Shown here piece after piece: positions 8,552 to 16,059 of a DNA stretch of 64,000 nt; the stretch's first letter is position 1; each line of letters starts with the position of its first letter. Under the pieces are notes generated by a model, which saw nothing but the letters and a program-made list of their open reading frames with translations, was not told the DNA's origin and ran no database searches. The DNA is from Dietzia psychralcaliphila (GTDB lineage: Bacteria; Actinomycetota; Actinomycetes; Mycobacteriales; Mycobacteriaceae), in NCBI RefSeq assembly GCF_003096095.1, contig NZ_CP015453.1, positions 3,224,001 to 3,288,000 of the forward strand, in the 5' to 3' direction. A program made the translations under genes and the position numbers.

Positions 8552-8581
8552 TGAGCGGAGCGGCTGCTGCCGCTCCGCTCA
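8552..8581 (+). terminator. perfect 13-bp hairpin between SipW substrates 1 and 2
   Basis: Arms 8552-8564 and 8569-8581 are perfectly complementary around a TGCT tetraloop. There is no U-tract, as is common in actinobacteria. It sits 104 bases after the first substrate gene and 33 before the second, so it could be a partial terminator or RNA stabiliser that sets the ratio of the first product to the rest. Confidence 0.6.
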
Positions 8582-8614
8582 CCGCGTCCACCTCGAACTG
8601 TCAAAGGCACCTCA

Positions 8615-9298
8615 GTGACCGAATCCAACCTCAGTTCCACCGACCACCGTCGTCGCGTCCGCGCGCTTCTGGCTGGTGGTCTCGTGTGCGGAATCGGCGC
8701 CGCCATGACGCTCGCTGCATGGTCGGACGACATCTGGGTCAATGGTCAGTTCCGGGCAGGCCAGTTCAACGTCCAGGGAAGCCCGAGTACCACCTCCACT
8801 CACACGTGGGGCGAGTACTCGACGCAGGGGAATAGTGCGCCCCTCGCTTTCTCGTCAGTGGTACCCACGATTGTCTCGCCGGGGACCAGCTACTACGCAC
8901 CGTTCAGTCTGGCAATAGACTCGACCAAGGCCGACTTTAACGGAAGCGTCCGAATCACTGAGTACCTCGGGACGGGCGATCCAGCGCTTCGCTCCAAGCT
9001 CACGTGGAGCGCCGCCGTCGTCCCCGGTCCCAGCAACTGCACTGAGGCCGGGTACCTTGCCGGCACCACGCTCGTACCCAGTGCTCAGGGCCCGGCCACG
9101 GACATGCTTCAGCCGGTCTCCCCTGCTTCCGGCACGGTGACTCTGGACAAGACGCTGAACACCACGGCCACCACTCCCAAGACGGTGTGTTTCAAGGTCA
9201 CGGTGGCGCCCCAGGGCTCGGGCGTCGATCCGTCGACCAACCCGTATGGCACTGGGTCCGCTGGGCTCGTCTGGCACTTCACCGCGACTTCTGTGTAA
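8615..9298 (+). CDS. SipW-dependent exported protein 2
   Basis: A 227-residue paralogue of the preceding protein. The signal region reads RRRVRALLAGG, then IGAAMTLAAWSDD and GQFRAGQFNVQG (about residues 12-52), the same pattern of Thr-Leu-Ala-Ala-Trp-x-Asp and Gly-x-Phe. The mature domain has the two shared cysteines (SNCTEAG and TVCFKVTV) and ends in LVWHFTATSV, a terminal strand with Trp like its relatives. The GTG at 8615 is preceded by a weak AAAGGCA-type site. It probably shares the fold of TasA/camelysin-type proteins, in which the segment after the signal forms a beta-sandwich; that is inference. Its role as a structural subunit or a carrier is unknown. Confidence 0.83.
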   Translation: MTESNLSSTDHRRRVRALLAGGLVCGIGAAMTLAAWSDDIWVNGQFRAGQFNVQGSPSTTSTHTWGEYSTQGNSAPLAFSSVVPTIVSPGTSYYAPFSLAIDSTKADFNGSVRITEYLGTGDPALRSKLTWSAAVVPGPSNCTEAGYLAGTTLVPSAQGPATDMLQPVSPASGTVTLDKTLNTTATTPKTVCFKVTVAPQGSGVDPSTNPYGTGSAGLVWHFTATSV

Positions 9299-9337
9299 GT
9301 ACCTGTCGCCAATTCGCAGTTCGGAGGGAGGAGCGGG

Positions 9338-10003
9338 ATGAGCACACACTATCGTTGGTGGCGCCAGACCCGTGTCCTCGCCGCAGCGGGCCTCGTGCTG
9401 GGCTTGGGCTCGCTGGCTACCGTCGCAACCTTCCAGGACGGCACATGGGCGAACGGCCAGTTCGCCTCGATTCGCGGCGGGATCGAAGGATCGACGACCT
9501 CGACTAACGGGGCCAACGGGACATGGAGCAACCACTTCACCTCCGGCAGTGCCGCGGTGATGGAGGTGAACCCCTCCACAGGCCTGGTTCCCGGCGCGAC
9601 GGTGTATTCCAAGTTCGCCCTGCGGACAAGTTCTGGCGTGACGAATCCGGCCACGGTCACCATGGGGACCGGCGTTGTGGCCTTGAGCGGCAATTCGACC
9701 CAGACAATGGTCGACGCGGTTCGGTTCCGTGCGTACCTGTCGGGCAACCACACCTGCAACTCCACCACGGTGACCCAACCCGGGGGAGTCTCCTATCTGC
9801 GGGGCACCGCCACGACCTACACCACCGCAGGAGCGTCAATCACCGGGCCTACGATCACGCTCCCGAAAGGGACGGACACCACCGCCGGCCCGGGCCGCAC
9901 CGTCTGCTTTGAATTCAGCCTCGCCAACGACGCGACCGCCGACGCTGCGAACGGCGCCGACTTCTCGGTCACGTGGCCATTCACCACCTTCATCGGAACG
10001 TGA
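9338..10003 (+). CDS. SipW-dependent exported protein 3
   Basis: Third paralogue, 221 residues. The signal is more diverged: RQTRVLAAAGLVLGLGSLAT, then VATFQDGTWANGQF, where Phe-Gln-Asp replaces Trp-Ser-Asp. The mature part keeps the cysteine pair (HTCNSTT and TVCFEFSLAN) and the final strand FSVTWPFTTF. The body is rich in Thr, Ser, Gly and Asn, as expected for a surface protein. The ATG at 9338 has a strong GGAGGGAGG upstream, better than those of the two earlier paralogues. The TGA stop overlaps the GTG of the signal peptidase (GTGA at 10000-10003), which couples its translation to that enzyme. Confidence 0.83.
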   Translation: MSTHYRWWRQTRVLAAAGLVLGLGSLATVATFQDGTWANGQFASIRGGIEGSTTSTNGANGTWSNHFTSGSAAVMEVNPSTGLVPGATVYSKFALRTSSGVTNPATVTMGTGVVALSGNSTQTMVDAVRFRAYLSGNHTCNSTTVTQPGGVSYLRGTATTYTTAGASITGPTITLPKGTDTTAGPGRTVCFEFSLANDATADAANGADFSVTWPFTTFIGT

Positions 10004-10551
10004 CGACGTTGACCCACACCACACTCGGCCCTCGACACGCGGCTCCGACGACCCCACGCGGTACCCGCATCGGGAGGTGGATCGGCGAGCGAATTCTCGA
10101 CCTGCTCGCGCTCGGTGGAATCATCTGCATCATCGCTGTGGTCGCAGCGTTCGCGTTCAACATCTCGCTCATCATGTTCAAAACCGGCTCGATGAGCCCC
10201 ACCATCACGACGGGTTCCCTGGCAATCGTCCGCGAGATACAGGCCTCGGAAGCAGAGGTCGGGGACGTCCTCACCATCGACCGCCCCGGGCAGCTCCCCG
10301 TTACACACCGCGTCGTGTCGACTACCGAAGTTGGTGGCGGCAAATACTCCATCGAGATGAAGGGCGATGCCAATGACAACAAGGACCCCGCCCCTTATCA
10401 GGTGACTCAGGCACGAGTGGTGATCTTCTCGGTCCCCAAGCTTGGTTACTTCGTTTCCAGGGTTTCTAATCCCCGCGTCATGGCGGGCACGACCGTCGCC
10501 ATGACACTGCTCGTCACCTGGTCATTCTGGCCACGGAAGAGGAGGACCTGA
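10000..10551 (+). CDS. SipW-type signal peptidase I
   Basis: A 183-residue membrane serine protease of the SipW/archaeal-ER class of signal peptidase I. The transmembrane helix at about 37-57 is followed by KTGSMSP, with the nucleophile Ser64, and VTHRVV with His103 in place of the bacterial Lys. MKGDAN holds the conserved Asp123. A second hydrophobic helix near 155-175 ends in WPRKRRT, a positive cytoplasmic tail. The enzyme is expected to cleave the alternate signal peptides encoded on both sides of it. The GTG at 10000 overlaps the upstream stop, and the stop shares one base with the next ATG (TGATG). The open frame extends back to 9973, but the coupled start is preferred. Confidence 0.93.
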   Translation: MTTLTHTTLGPRHAAPTTPRGTRIGRWIGERILDLLALGGIICIIAVVAAFAFNISLIMFKTGSMSPTITTGSLAIVREIQASEAEVGDVLTIDRPGQLPVTHRVVSTTEVGGGKYSIEMKGDANDNKDPAPYQVTQARVVIFSVPKLGYFVSRVSNPRVMAGTTVAMTLLVTWSFWPRKRRT

Positions 10552-12248
10552 TGTCCGTCCACACCCGATTCCGCTCCCTTGGCCTCGCCACCCTGGCCGC
10601 CGCCACCGCACTGTCAGTGGTCTCCGCGAGCACCGGTGATGGCCTCATCGCACAGACCGAAGCCGCCTACACGGACAGCGAATTCGCCAGGGCGGACGTT
10701 GCCGCACAGTGGCCGCTTGCTTTCGCCTCCGTCGTCGCAGGGTCGGCGAAGTCTTCCAGTGAGACGGTCACTGGGGGTTTTGGCAATATGACCTACGAGG
10801 CCAGCTCCCAGTGGACGCAAGAGTTGACTGGAAGCGCAAACACAACAGACACCACCACGGCGTGGCCTTCGTACTCCCGGAAGCTCAATCAGCGCACTCG
10901 CGGACCGCAGTTAATCTCAGATGCTACCGCGAACTTTCTTCCCAAGGATTCCACTTCGCTCGCACTCTTTAATGCCTCAGCTGTCCGGGCTTTCACCAAT
11001 CCGGGTACACAATCTGACCCGCAAAACTTCCGCTGCATTGTAATCAACGAGAGCTACGGGCCGGCCAGCAATGATTCACGGTGCTCACTCGGAAACAACT
11101 TCGTCGCAGCAACGAACAACACGGCGGCTTATGGATTCTCCGCCGACATAACTGATACCTACCATGGTTTTCTAAACTCGGCGGACATAAGGACGGCGGT
11201 CCGTTGCGGATTGAATTCGGCGGACGCAGACCCTCCGACAGGTCGAGTTGACCTTGGCCGAGAAATCACGGTATTTGGCAATACCTACCTTCGCTATAAC
11301 AACACCGACTCACTGCGAACAATCTGGGCCAACGGGATCGATCGAAATCCAGAAGGGTTTTCAGCTGCTGAGCTAGTTAGTGGGCAGATATCTCCGATGT
11401 ACAGAATCGGGGTCTTGAGTACCGAGATGCATGCCAGAGTCATGCCGGTGATCACACGCACATCGCAGACCTCTCCCCCTTATGCAATATCGGAGGTCGC
11501 CGTGTATGTCGAGTACTACGACAACAGCAATAGCAACTCGCTTCGACTAAAAATGTACTTCGTCCTATCCCGCTCGGAATGCGGCGTGAAGCGCACGACC
11601 GATGCCACTCTTCCGTCCAAACGTCCGGTGTTCCCGGCGACGTTGCCCGGTGGCAACGGCCTGACCCCGTACTCGGGTACGGGCTTCACCGTGGCCTCCG
11701 CGCCTGCGCCCGTGAAGCGCATGGCACTCCAGGACAATCCCGAGACCACCGCCACTACCTCGCTCCCTCCGACCATCACTCTGACCTCTCCGCTTGAGTC
11801 CGCCACCGCTGCGGTCACCACGACCTCTGCACCTCCGGACCCGTCGGCATCCGACCCCACCGAGTCCTCCGGAACCATCACCGCGACGTCCACCAATCGC
11901 GAGTCCACCGCAACAACGAACGACACCACCACCGTGCTGACCGCCTCCACGACGTCCGCACCGCCAACGATCGTCATCCCCACCGACCCCGGCACACTGT
12001 CACCGACCGCGCAGACCGAGAAGGTCGGAACCGTCGAGGTGGACGGCACCGCGACCGACGTCGTCGTCAAGGGCAGCGCCGCCCCCGCCGACTCCCGCAC
12101 CTCCGAGCAGGCACTGGACACCTGGATCAACGAGGGCACCCGCCTGGCCGGCGACTGGAAGACCTTCACGTCGACCGACCCGGACTCGGACGGTTGGCGC
12201 TGGGCCGCCATCAACCAGGAGACCGGCACGGTGGTGTACGTCCGCTGA
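10551..12248 (+). CDS. large exported Ser/Thr-rich surface protein of the SipW locus
   Basis: A 565-residue exported protein. The N-terminus has a hydrophobic segment (about 10-28), then QTEAAYTDSEFARADV, which resembles the region after the core of SipW-type signals, so SipW processing is likely. Residues 50-370 form an Asn- and Ser-rich globular part with four cysteines (FRCIVI, SRCSLG, VRCGLN, SECGVK). Residues 390-490 are a Thr/Ser/Pro linker suited to glycosylation or wall spanning. The last 80 residues form a small conserved-looking domain ending GWRWAAINQETGTVVYVR. The DNA for residues 80-345 is noticeably less GC-rich than its surroundings. No LPXTG motif was seen. It may be an anchoring or tip component; the function is not known. 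Confidence 0.8.
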   Translation: MSVHTRFRSLGLATLAAATALSVVSASTGDGLIAQTEAAYTDSEFARADVAAQWPLAFASVVAGSAKSSSETVTGGFGNMTYEASSQWTQELTGSANTTDTTTAWPSYSRKLNQRTRGPQLISDATANFLPKDSTSLALFNASAVRAFTNPGTQSDPQNFRCIVINESYGPASNDSRCSLGNNFVAATNNTAAYGFSADITDTYHGFLNSADIRTAVRCGLNSADADPPTGRVDLGREITVFGNTYLRYNNTDSLRTIWANGIDRNPEGFSAAELVSGQISPMYRIGVLSTEMHARVMPVITRTSQTSPPYAISEVAVYVEYYDNSNSNSLRLKMYFVLSRSECGVKRTTDATLPSKRPVFPATLPGGNGLTPYSGTGFTVASAPAPVKRMALQDNPETTATTSLPPTITLTSPLESATAAVTTTSAPPDPSASDPTESSGTITATSTNRESTATTNDTTTVLTASTTSAPPTIVIPTDPGTLSPTAQTEKVGTVEVDGTATDVVVKGSAAPADSRTSEQALDTWINEGTRLAGDWKTFTSTDPDSDGWRWAAINQETGTVVYVR

Positions 12249-12414
12249 CACAGAGGTCGGCCGGGTCGCGCCCCTGCCGGCTGGCGCGCGTCGACACACC
12301 GCCACAGCACGCGGGATCGAGTGAGATTCGCCACTCGCCGAAGCCAAATGTAACGATTCGGCCACTGGCGGCCATACCCTGAATGAACCGGCGATCATCG
12401 CGGGCCAGCCCGCG

Positions 12415-12464
12415 CCGGAGTCCCCTCCTCCGGACCGATCGCCGTGTGACGGCTTTCGGAGGAG
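12415..12464 (+). promoter_or_regulatory. leader with mutually exclusive hairpins over the ribosome binding site of the next gene
   Basis: The bases CTCCTCCG at 12425-12432 are exactly complementary to the Shine-Dalgarno segment CGGAGGAG at 12457-12464. They can instead be captured by CCGGAG at 12415-12420 pairing with CTCCGG at 12428-12433. The two pairings exclude each other, as in anti-SD/anti-anti-SD leaders. Seen by eye only; no folding energy was computed. Confidence 0.4.
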
Positions 12465-12466
12465 CT

Positions 12467-13096
12467 ATGCGGATACGACACGCGGCCACCGCGCTGGTCG
12501 CCCTCGGTTCCACCTCCGTCTGCGCGCTGGGCGCCACCCTGGTCCTGCAGGACCGCGAGGACGACGCCCGGGAGTCGGAGCTGCGCAGCTCCTCCTGGTC
12601 AGTGCAGGCCTCCACCGACTTCGGCACCACCTGGACCGCGCCCATCTCCACCTACGGCGGACACTTCCCCGTCCGGGTGGACACGGCCGGTCTCCGTAAC
12701 CGCTCCGCCTACCAGCCGCTGACCCTCCGGACGAGCGTCGACTCCCGCTCGGAGGCCCACGTGATGATCGGCGAGGGCATGCTGGTGGACGGCGACCCCA
12801 CGACGGCCGCCGACGTTCGGATCCGGGCCGTCACCACCAGCGGAGGCGCGTGCGCCGCGCCCACGTTCACCAGTGGCACCCCCAGCATCCTGGCCGGCGA
12901 CGGCATCCGTCCCGAACCCGTGGACGCCGCCACCGCCGACGAGCCCCTGGTCCTTCCCGCCGCCACCCGCACCACCCCGGGAGCACCCGTCACCGTGTGT
13001 CTGGAGTTGAGCATGGACTCGGCGTCCCCGGCCCCCGACTCGGTGCTGATGCTCGCCTGGCCCATCGAGATCACCCGCGCGGACGCCGGAACCTGA
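12467..13096 (+). CDS. exported protein related to the SipW substrates
   Basis: A 209-residue protein starting MRIRHAATALVALG at a good GGAGGAGC site; the earlier ATG at 12383 lacks one. The N-terminal hydrophobic segment (about 5-28) is followed by QDREDDARESELRSSSW rather than the AWSDD pattern, so it is a diverged alternate signal or an anchor. The mature domain resembles the three SipW substrates: a first cysteine in GGACAAPT, a second in TVCLELSMD, and a closing strand with Trp (LAWPIEIT). It lies 218 bases after the large surface protein on the same strand and probably belongs to the locus, with separate translational control suggested by the leader. Confidence 0.72.
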   Translation: MRIRHAATALVALGSTSVCALGATLVLQDREDDARESELRSSSWSVQASTDFGTTWTAPISTYGGHFPVRVDTAGLRNRSAYQPLTLRTSVDSRSEAHVMIGEGMLVDGDPTTAADVRIRAVTTSGGACAAPTFTSGTPSILAGDGIRPEPVDAATADEPLVLPAATRTTPGAPVTVCLELSMDSASPAPDSVLMLAWPIEITRADAGT

Positions 13097-13159
13097 CCTG
13101 GTCGGGGCCCGACCGACCCCGGCGCGCACGCCGGAACCTGATCGGCGCCCGGGTCATCC

Positions 13160-14299
13160 TCACGCGCCGTTCCGGCTCGCCTTCCTCGTGCGGGCGGCCA
13201 TCCGGTACACCTGCTCGTGGGCGGCCATGATCTTCGTCGGATCCGCGCCCTCGACGCGTGGCGGCGCCGACCGGGGTTCGTCGATCGCGGTGCGCACCGC
13301 CCAGGTCAAGGTGCCGGGGTCCCGGGGGTCGTACACCTCGCCGGAATGCTCGTCCGGATCACAGCGATCGAACCACTGCTCGCGCAGGAAGCCCACGGCC
13401 GGGAGCACCGGCGTCACCCCCAGATCCCGGCACAGCTCCAGCCAGGTGGAATGGGTGGCGAACCGATACGGCAACACGCACACGTCCAGGGCGGCGAACT
13501 CGGCGAGCACAGGCCCCAGGTCCCGGGCCTCGTAGCGGATCAACCGCACCGATTCCCATCCGCCCTCCGCCGCGAGCTCGGCGACCAGGTGGTGCCCGCC
13601 GCTCTCGCGGTCCTCACCGCACGCGTCCCGCCACGCCTGCGCCTCCACGACGATCCGCAGGTGCGCGCCCCGCCGACCGGTCGCCACGGGTGCCAGCAGG
13701 TCGAGGAGTTCGGGCCCCTCGATGTTCTCGCCCATGCGTTCCAACAGGACGCCCACGATGGTGTCCCCGTCGCCCCTGAGGTGCTTGGAGGCGCGGACGG
13801 CAGAGGAGATCTCCGCCTCGTCGAGCAATCGCGGATGCGGCACCACCATCGACTCCACACCCCACCGGACCCACAGTTCCCGCGCCGCGACCTCGGTGAG
13901 CGTGAGCACCTGTGACGCAGCCCCGACAAGCGTGCCGGTGTTACCCCGGTGCGGCTGCGAGTCCTCATGCGAGGGGTAGACGATGTCGTGCACGGTCAGC
14001 ACCATCGGGACCCCGGCGCGGGACAGGTGCTCGGTCACGTCCCGGGCACTCTCCGGATCCAGGTAGTCGTAGCCGAAGTGCACGTGGGCCACGTCCACGT
14101 GCTCCAGGTCGCGGTCGAGGATCGGGGCGGGGCCCTTCACGTAGGTACCCGGGTGGGATTCCCCGTTGACCACGCCCGGCCGCACCGGGACCAGCTCCAC
14201 GTGGCCCGACCACGCCAGTCCCGTGATCCGGCGGACAGCCGGATGGGCCGCGGGTAGCACCGCCACCCGGGTCCGGGACGCGCCCACATGTGACCGCAT
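13160..14299 (-). CDS. glycosyltransferase-like protein (GT4/GT-B type)
   Basis: A 379-residue cytoplasmic protein with a GT-B glycosyltransferase look: N-terminal strands (RVAVLPAAHP), VDVAHVHFGYDY near residue 70, and PMVLTVHDIVYPSH, typical of family GT4 acceptor-side domains. The C-terminal half has LDVCVLPYRFATHSTWLELCRDLGVTPVLPAVG, the usual position of the donor-binding Glu region, here with TWLELC. The acceptor and sugar cannot be told. It lies 6 bases upstream of metZ's 3' end on the same strand, its ATG at 14299 following an AT-rich CATAAAACTTAG stretch on the plus strand. It lies tail-to-tail with the SipW locus and could decorate its Ser/Thr-rich product; that is speculation. Confidence 0.7.
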   Translation of the reverse strand: MRSHVGASRTRVAVLPAAHPAVRRITGLAWSGHVELVPVRPGVVNGESHPGTYVKGPAPILDRDLEHVDVAHVHFGYDYLDPESARDVTEHLSRAGVPMVLTVHDIVYPSHEDSQPHRGNTGTLVGAASQVLTLTEVAARELWVRWGVESMVVPHPRLLDEAEISSAVRASKHLRGDGDTIVGVLLERMGENIEGPELLDLLAPVATGRRGAHLRIVVEAQAWRDACGEDRESGGHHLVAELAAEGGWESVRLIRYEARDLGPVLAEFAALDVCVLPYRFATHSTWLELCRDLGVTPVLPAVGFLREQWFDRCDPDEHSGEVYDPRDPGTLTWAVRTAIDEPRSAPPRVEGADPTKIMAAHEQVYRMAARTRKASRNGA

Positions 14300-14304
14300 A
14301 AAAC

Positions 14305-15513
14305 TTAGTTTAGCCCCCTACGCAAGTCCTCGATGAGGTCTCCGGCAAACTCCAGCCCCACCGAGAGGCGGACCACGTTGTCGGTGATGCCGACCGCGGC
14401 ACGGGCCTCCGGCTCCATGGACGCATGGGTGGTGGTCGCGGGATGGGTCACCAGCGACTTGGCATCCCCGAGATTGTTGGAGATGTCGATGACCCTCAGC
14501 GCGTTGAGGAGTGAGAAGCAGCGTTGCTTGCCGCGATCCGCCTCGTCGTCGTCGTATTTCAGACCGAACGTCACCACCGACCCACCACCAGACATCTGGG
14601 CCTGCGCCAGGTCGTACTGCGGGTGCGAGGGCAGCATCGAGTACCGGACCCAGTCCACCGCGTCATGCGACTCGAGGAACTGCGCCACCTCAAGCGCGTT
14701 GGCGGACATCCGCTCAACCCGCAGACTCATGGTCTCCAGGCCCTTGAGCAGCACCCAGGCGTTGAACGCGTTCATACCGAAACCCGCGTGACGCATCAGG
14801 TTCTGCACGGGCCCGGAGATGTATTCCTCGGTCCCCAGCACGGCGCCGCCCAGGACGCGGCCCTGGCCGTCGATGTGCTTGGTGGTGGAGTAGACCACGA
14901 TGTCCGCGCCCAGCTCGAGCGGCTTCTGGTGCAGGACGGTGGCGAAGACGTTGTCCACCACCACCTGCGCGCCGGCCGCGTGCGCCAACTCGCAGACCGC
15001 GCGCACGTCGACCAGCTCCTGCATGGGGTTGGAGGGGGTCTCGAAGAACACGGCGTCGGTCGGCTCGCTGAGCGCCTCGCGCCACTGGTCCAGGTCGGCG
15101 CCGTCCACGAACACCGTCTCCACGCCCCAGCGCGGCAGGATCTCGTTGCAGATCACGAAACAGGAGCCGAACAGCGCCCGCGAGGCCACCAAACGGGAAC
15201 CGTTGCCCAGGAGCGCCGCCAGCGACACGAACACCGCCGACATGCCCGAGCTGGTGGCGAAGCACGCCTCGGCGCCCTCGATCTGCCGCAGGCGCTCCTG
15301 GAACATCGCCACGGTGGGGTTGCCGTAGCGGGAGTACACGAACCGCTGGATGTCCCCGTTGAACGACGCCTCGGCCGCCTCGGCCGACTCGTAGACGTAG
15401 CCGGAGTTGAGGAACATCGGCTCGGCGGTCTCCTCGAAGCCGGTGCGCATCTGCCCGGCCCGCACGCCCAGGGTTTCGGGGTGGAGACCGTCGGGGAGCT
15501 CGTTGTTTCTCAT
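14305..15513 (-). CDS. metZ: O-succinylhomoserine sulfhydrylase
   Basis: MetZ makes homocysteine from O-succinylhomoserine and sulfide with PLP, in methionine synthesis. The 402-residue frame has the Cys/Met-metabolism PLP fold: FVYSRYGNPTVAMFQERL, ATSSGMSAVF, the aspartate region VVVDNVFAT and the PLP lysine in VYSTTKHIDGQGRVLGG. Near the C-terminus, LVTHPATTTHASM and GITDNVVRLSVGLE are typical. The ATG at 15513 (MRNNELPDGLHP) is chosen over the longer frame from 15600, which would run back into the rhodanese gene. The rhodanese gene lies directly upstream, the same pairing as metZ with a rhodanese gene in Mycobacterium, suggesting sulfur delivery. Confidence 0.93.
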   Translation of the reverse strand: MRNNELPDGLHPETLGVRAGQMRTGFEETAEPMFLNSGYVYESAEAAEASFNGDIQRFVYSRYGNPTVAMFQERLRQIEGAEACFATSSGMSAVFVSLAALLGNGSRLVASRALFGSCFVICNEILPRWGVETVFVDGADLDQWREALSEPTDAVFFETPSNPMQELVDVRAVCELAHAAGAQVVVDNVFATVLHQKPLELGADIVVYSTTKHIDGQGRVLGGAVLGTEEYISGPVQNLMRHAGFGMNAFNAWVLLKGLETMSLRVERMSANALEVAQFLESHDAVDWVRYSMLPSHPQYDLAQAQMSGGGSVVTFGLKYDDDEADRGKQRCFSLLNALRVIDISNNLGDAKSLVTHPATTTHASMEPEARAAVGITDNVVRLSVGLEFAGDLIEDLRRGLN

Positions 15514-15563
15514 CCGCTGCTTTCTTGTGCTGTCGGTGGTGCGGGTGGCGGGATCGGGCCGGG

Positions 15564-15980
15564 TCAGGACTGCCGCCAGGCCAGGCCCGCGACCTTCCAC
15601 CCGTTGACCGAGCCGCGGTGACCCGCCGCGTCAGGGTCGCCCTCGAACCCCTCGGCCACGTTGTAGGCCGGGCCCAGGCCGGCGGCGGTGGCGGCGCTCG
15701 CGGCGGCGGCCGACCGGGCCCCGCTGCGGCACAGGAACAGCACCGGCGTGTCGGCGTCCACGCCCGCCTGGCCGAGCTGCTCGAGGAAGCGGTGGTTGGG
15801 CTCGCCCGCCGAGGTCATCCACTCGATGCCCACCGCGCGCTTGCCCAGCTCCGACAGGTCCGCGCCACCGACCCACTGCCACTCGGCGCTGGTGCGCACG
15901 TCCACCAACACCGCGGAGGGATCGGAAGCGAGCAGATCCCAGGCCTGCTGTGGGACCAGATCCCCGGCGTAGTCACTCAT
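15564..15980 (-). CDS. rhodanese-like sulfurtransferase (metZ partner)
   Basis: A single rhodanese domain of 138 residues. The active-site loop reads LFLCRSGARSAAAA with the catalytic Cys at about residue 84, preceded by AVLVDVRTSAEWQWVGG and EWMTSAGEPNHRFLEQL. The arrangement fits single-domain rhodaneses that pass persulfide sulfur. It is 50 bases upstream of metZ and surely co-transcribed. It is divergent from the ferredoxin reductase gene, with 79 bases between starts, so both promoters lie in that small gap. Confidence 0.92.
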   Translation of the reverse strand: MSDYAGDLVPQQAWDLLASDPSAVLVDVRTSAEWQWVGGADLSELGKRAVGIEWMTSAGEPNHRFLEQLGQAGVDADTPVLFLCRSGARSAAAASAATAAGLGPAYNVAEGFEGDPDAAGHRGSVNGWKVAGLAWRQS

Positions 15981-16059
15981 GGGCCCTGATTATGCTCCTC
16001 CTGCCACGAGTCCGTCCGGTCGAGGTCCGCCGGGCGCGCCCCCGTGTCATGATCGGGCC

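Noticed and set aside
14524-15621. Long plus-strand open frame opposite metZ.
   Set aside because: Antisense shadow of a clear metZ; His/Gln/Arg-rich with no domain.
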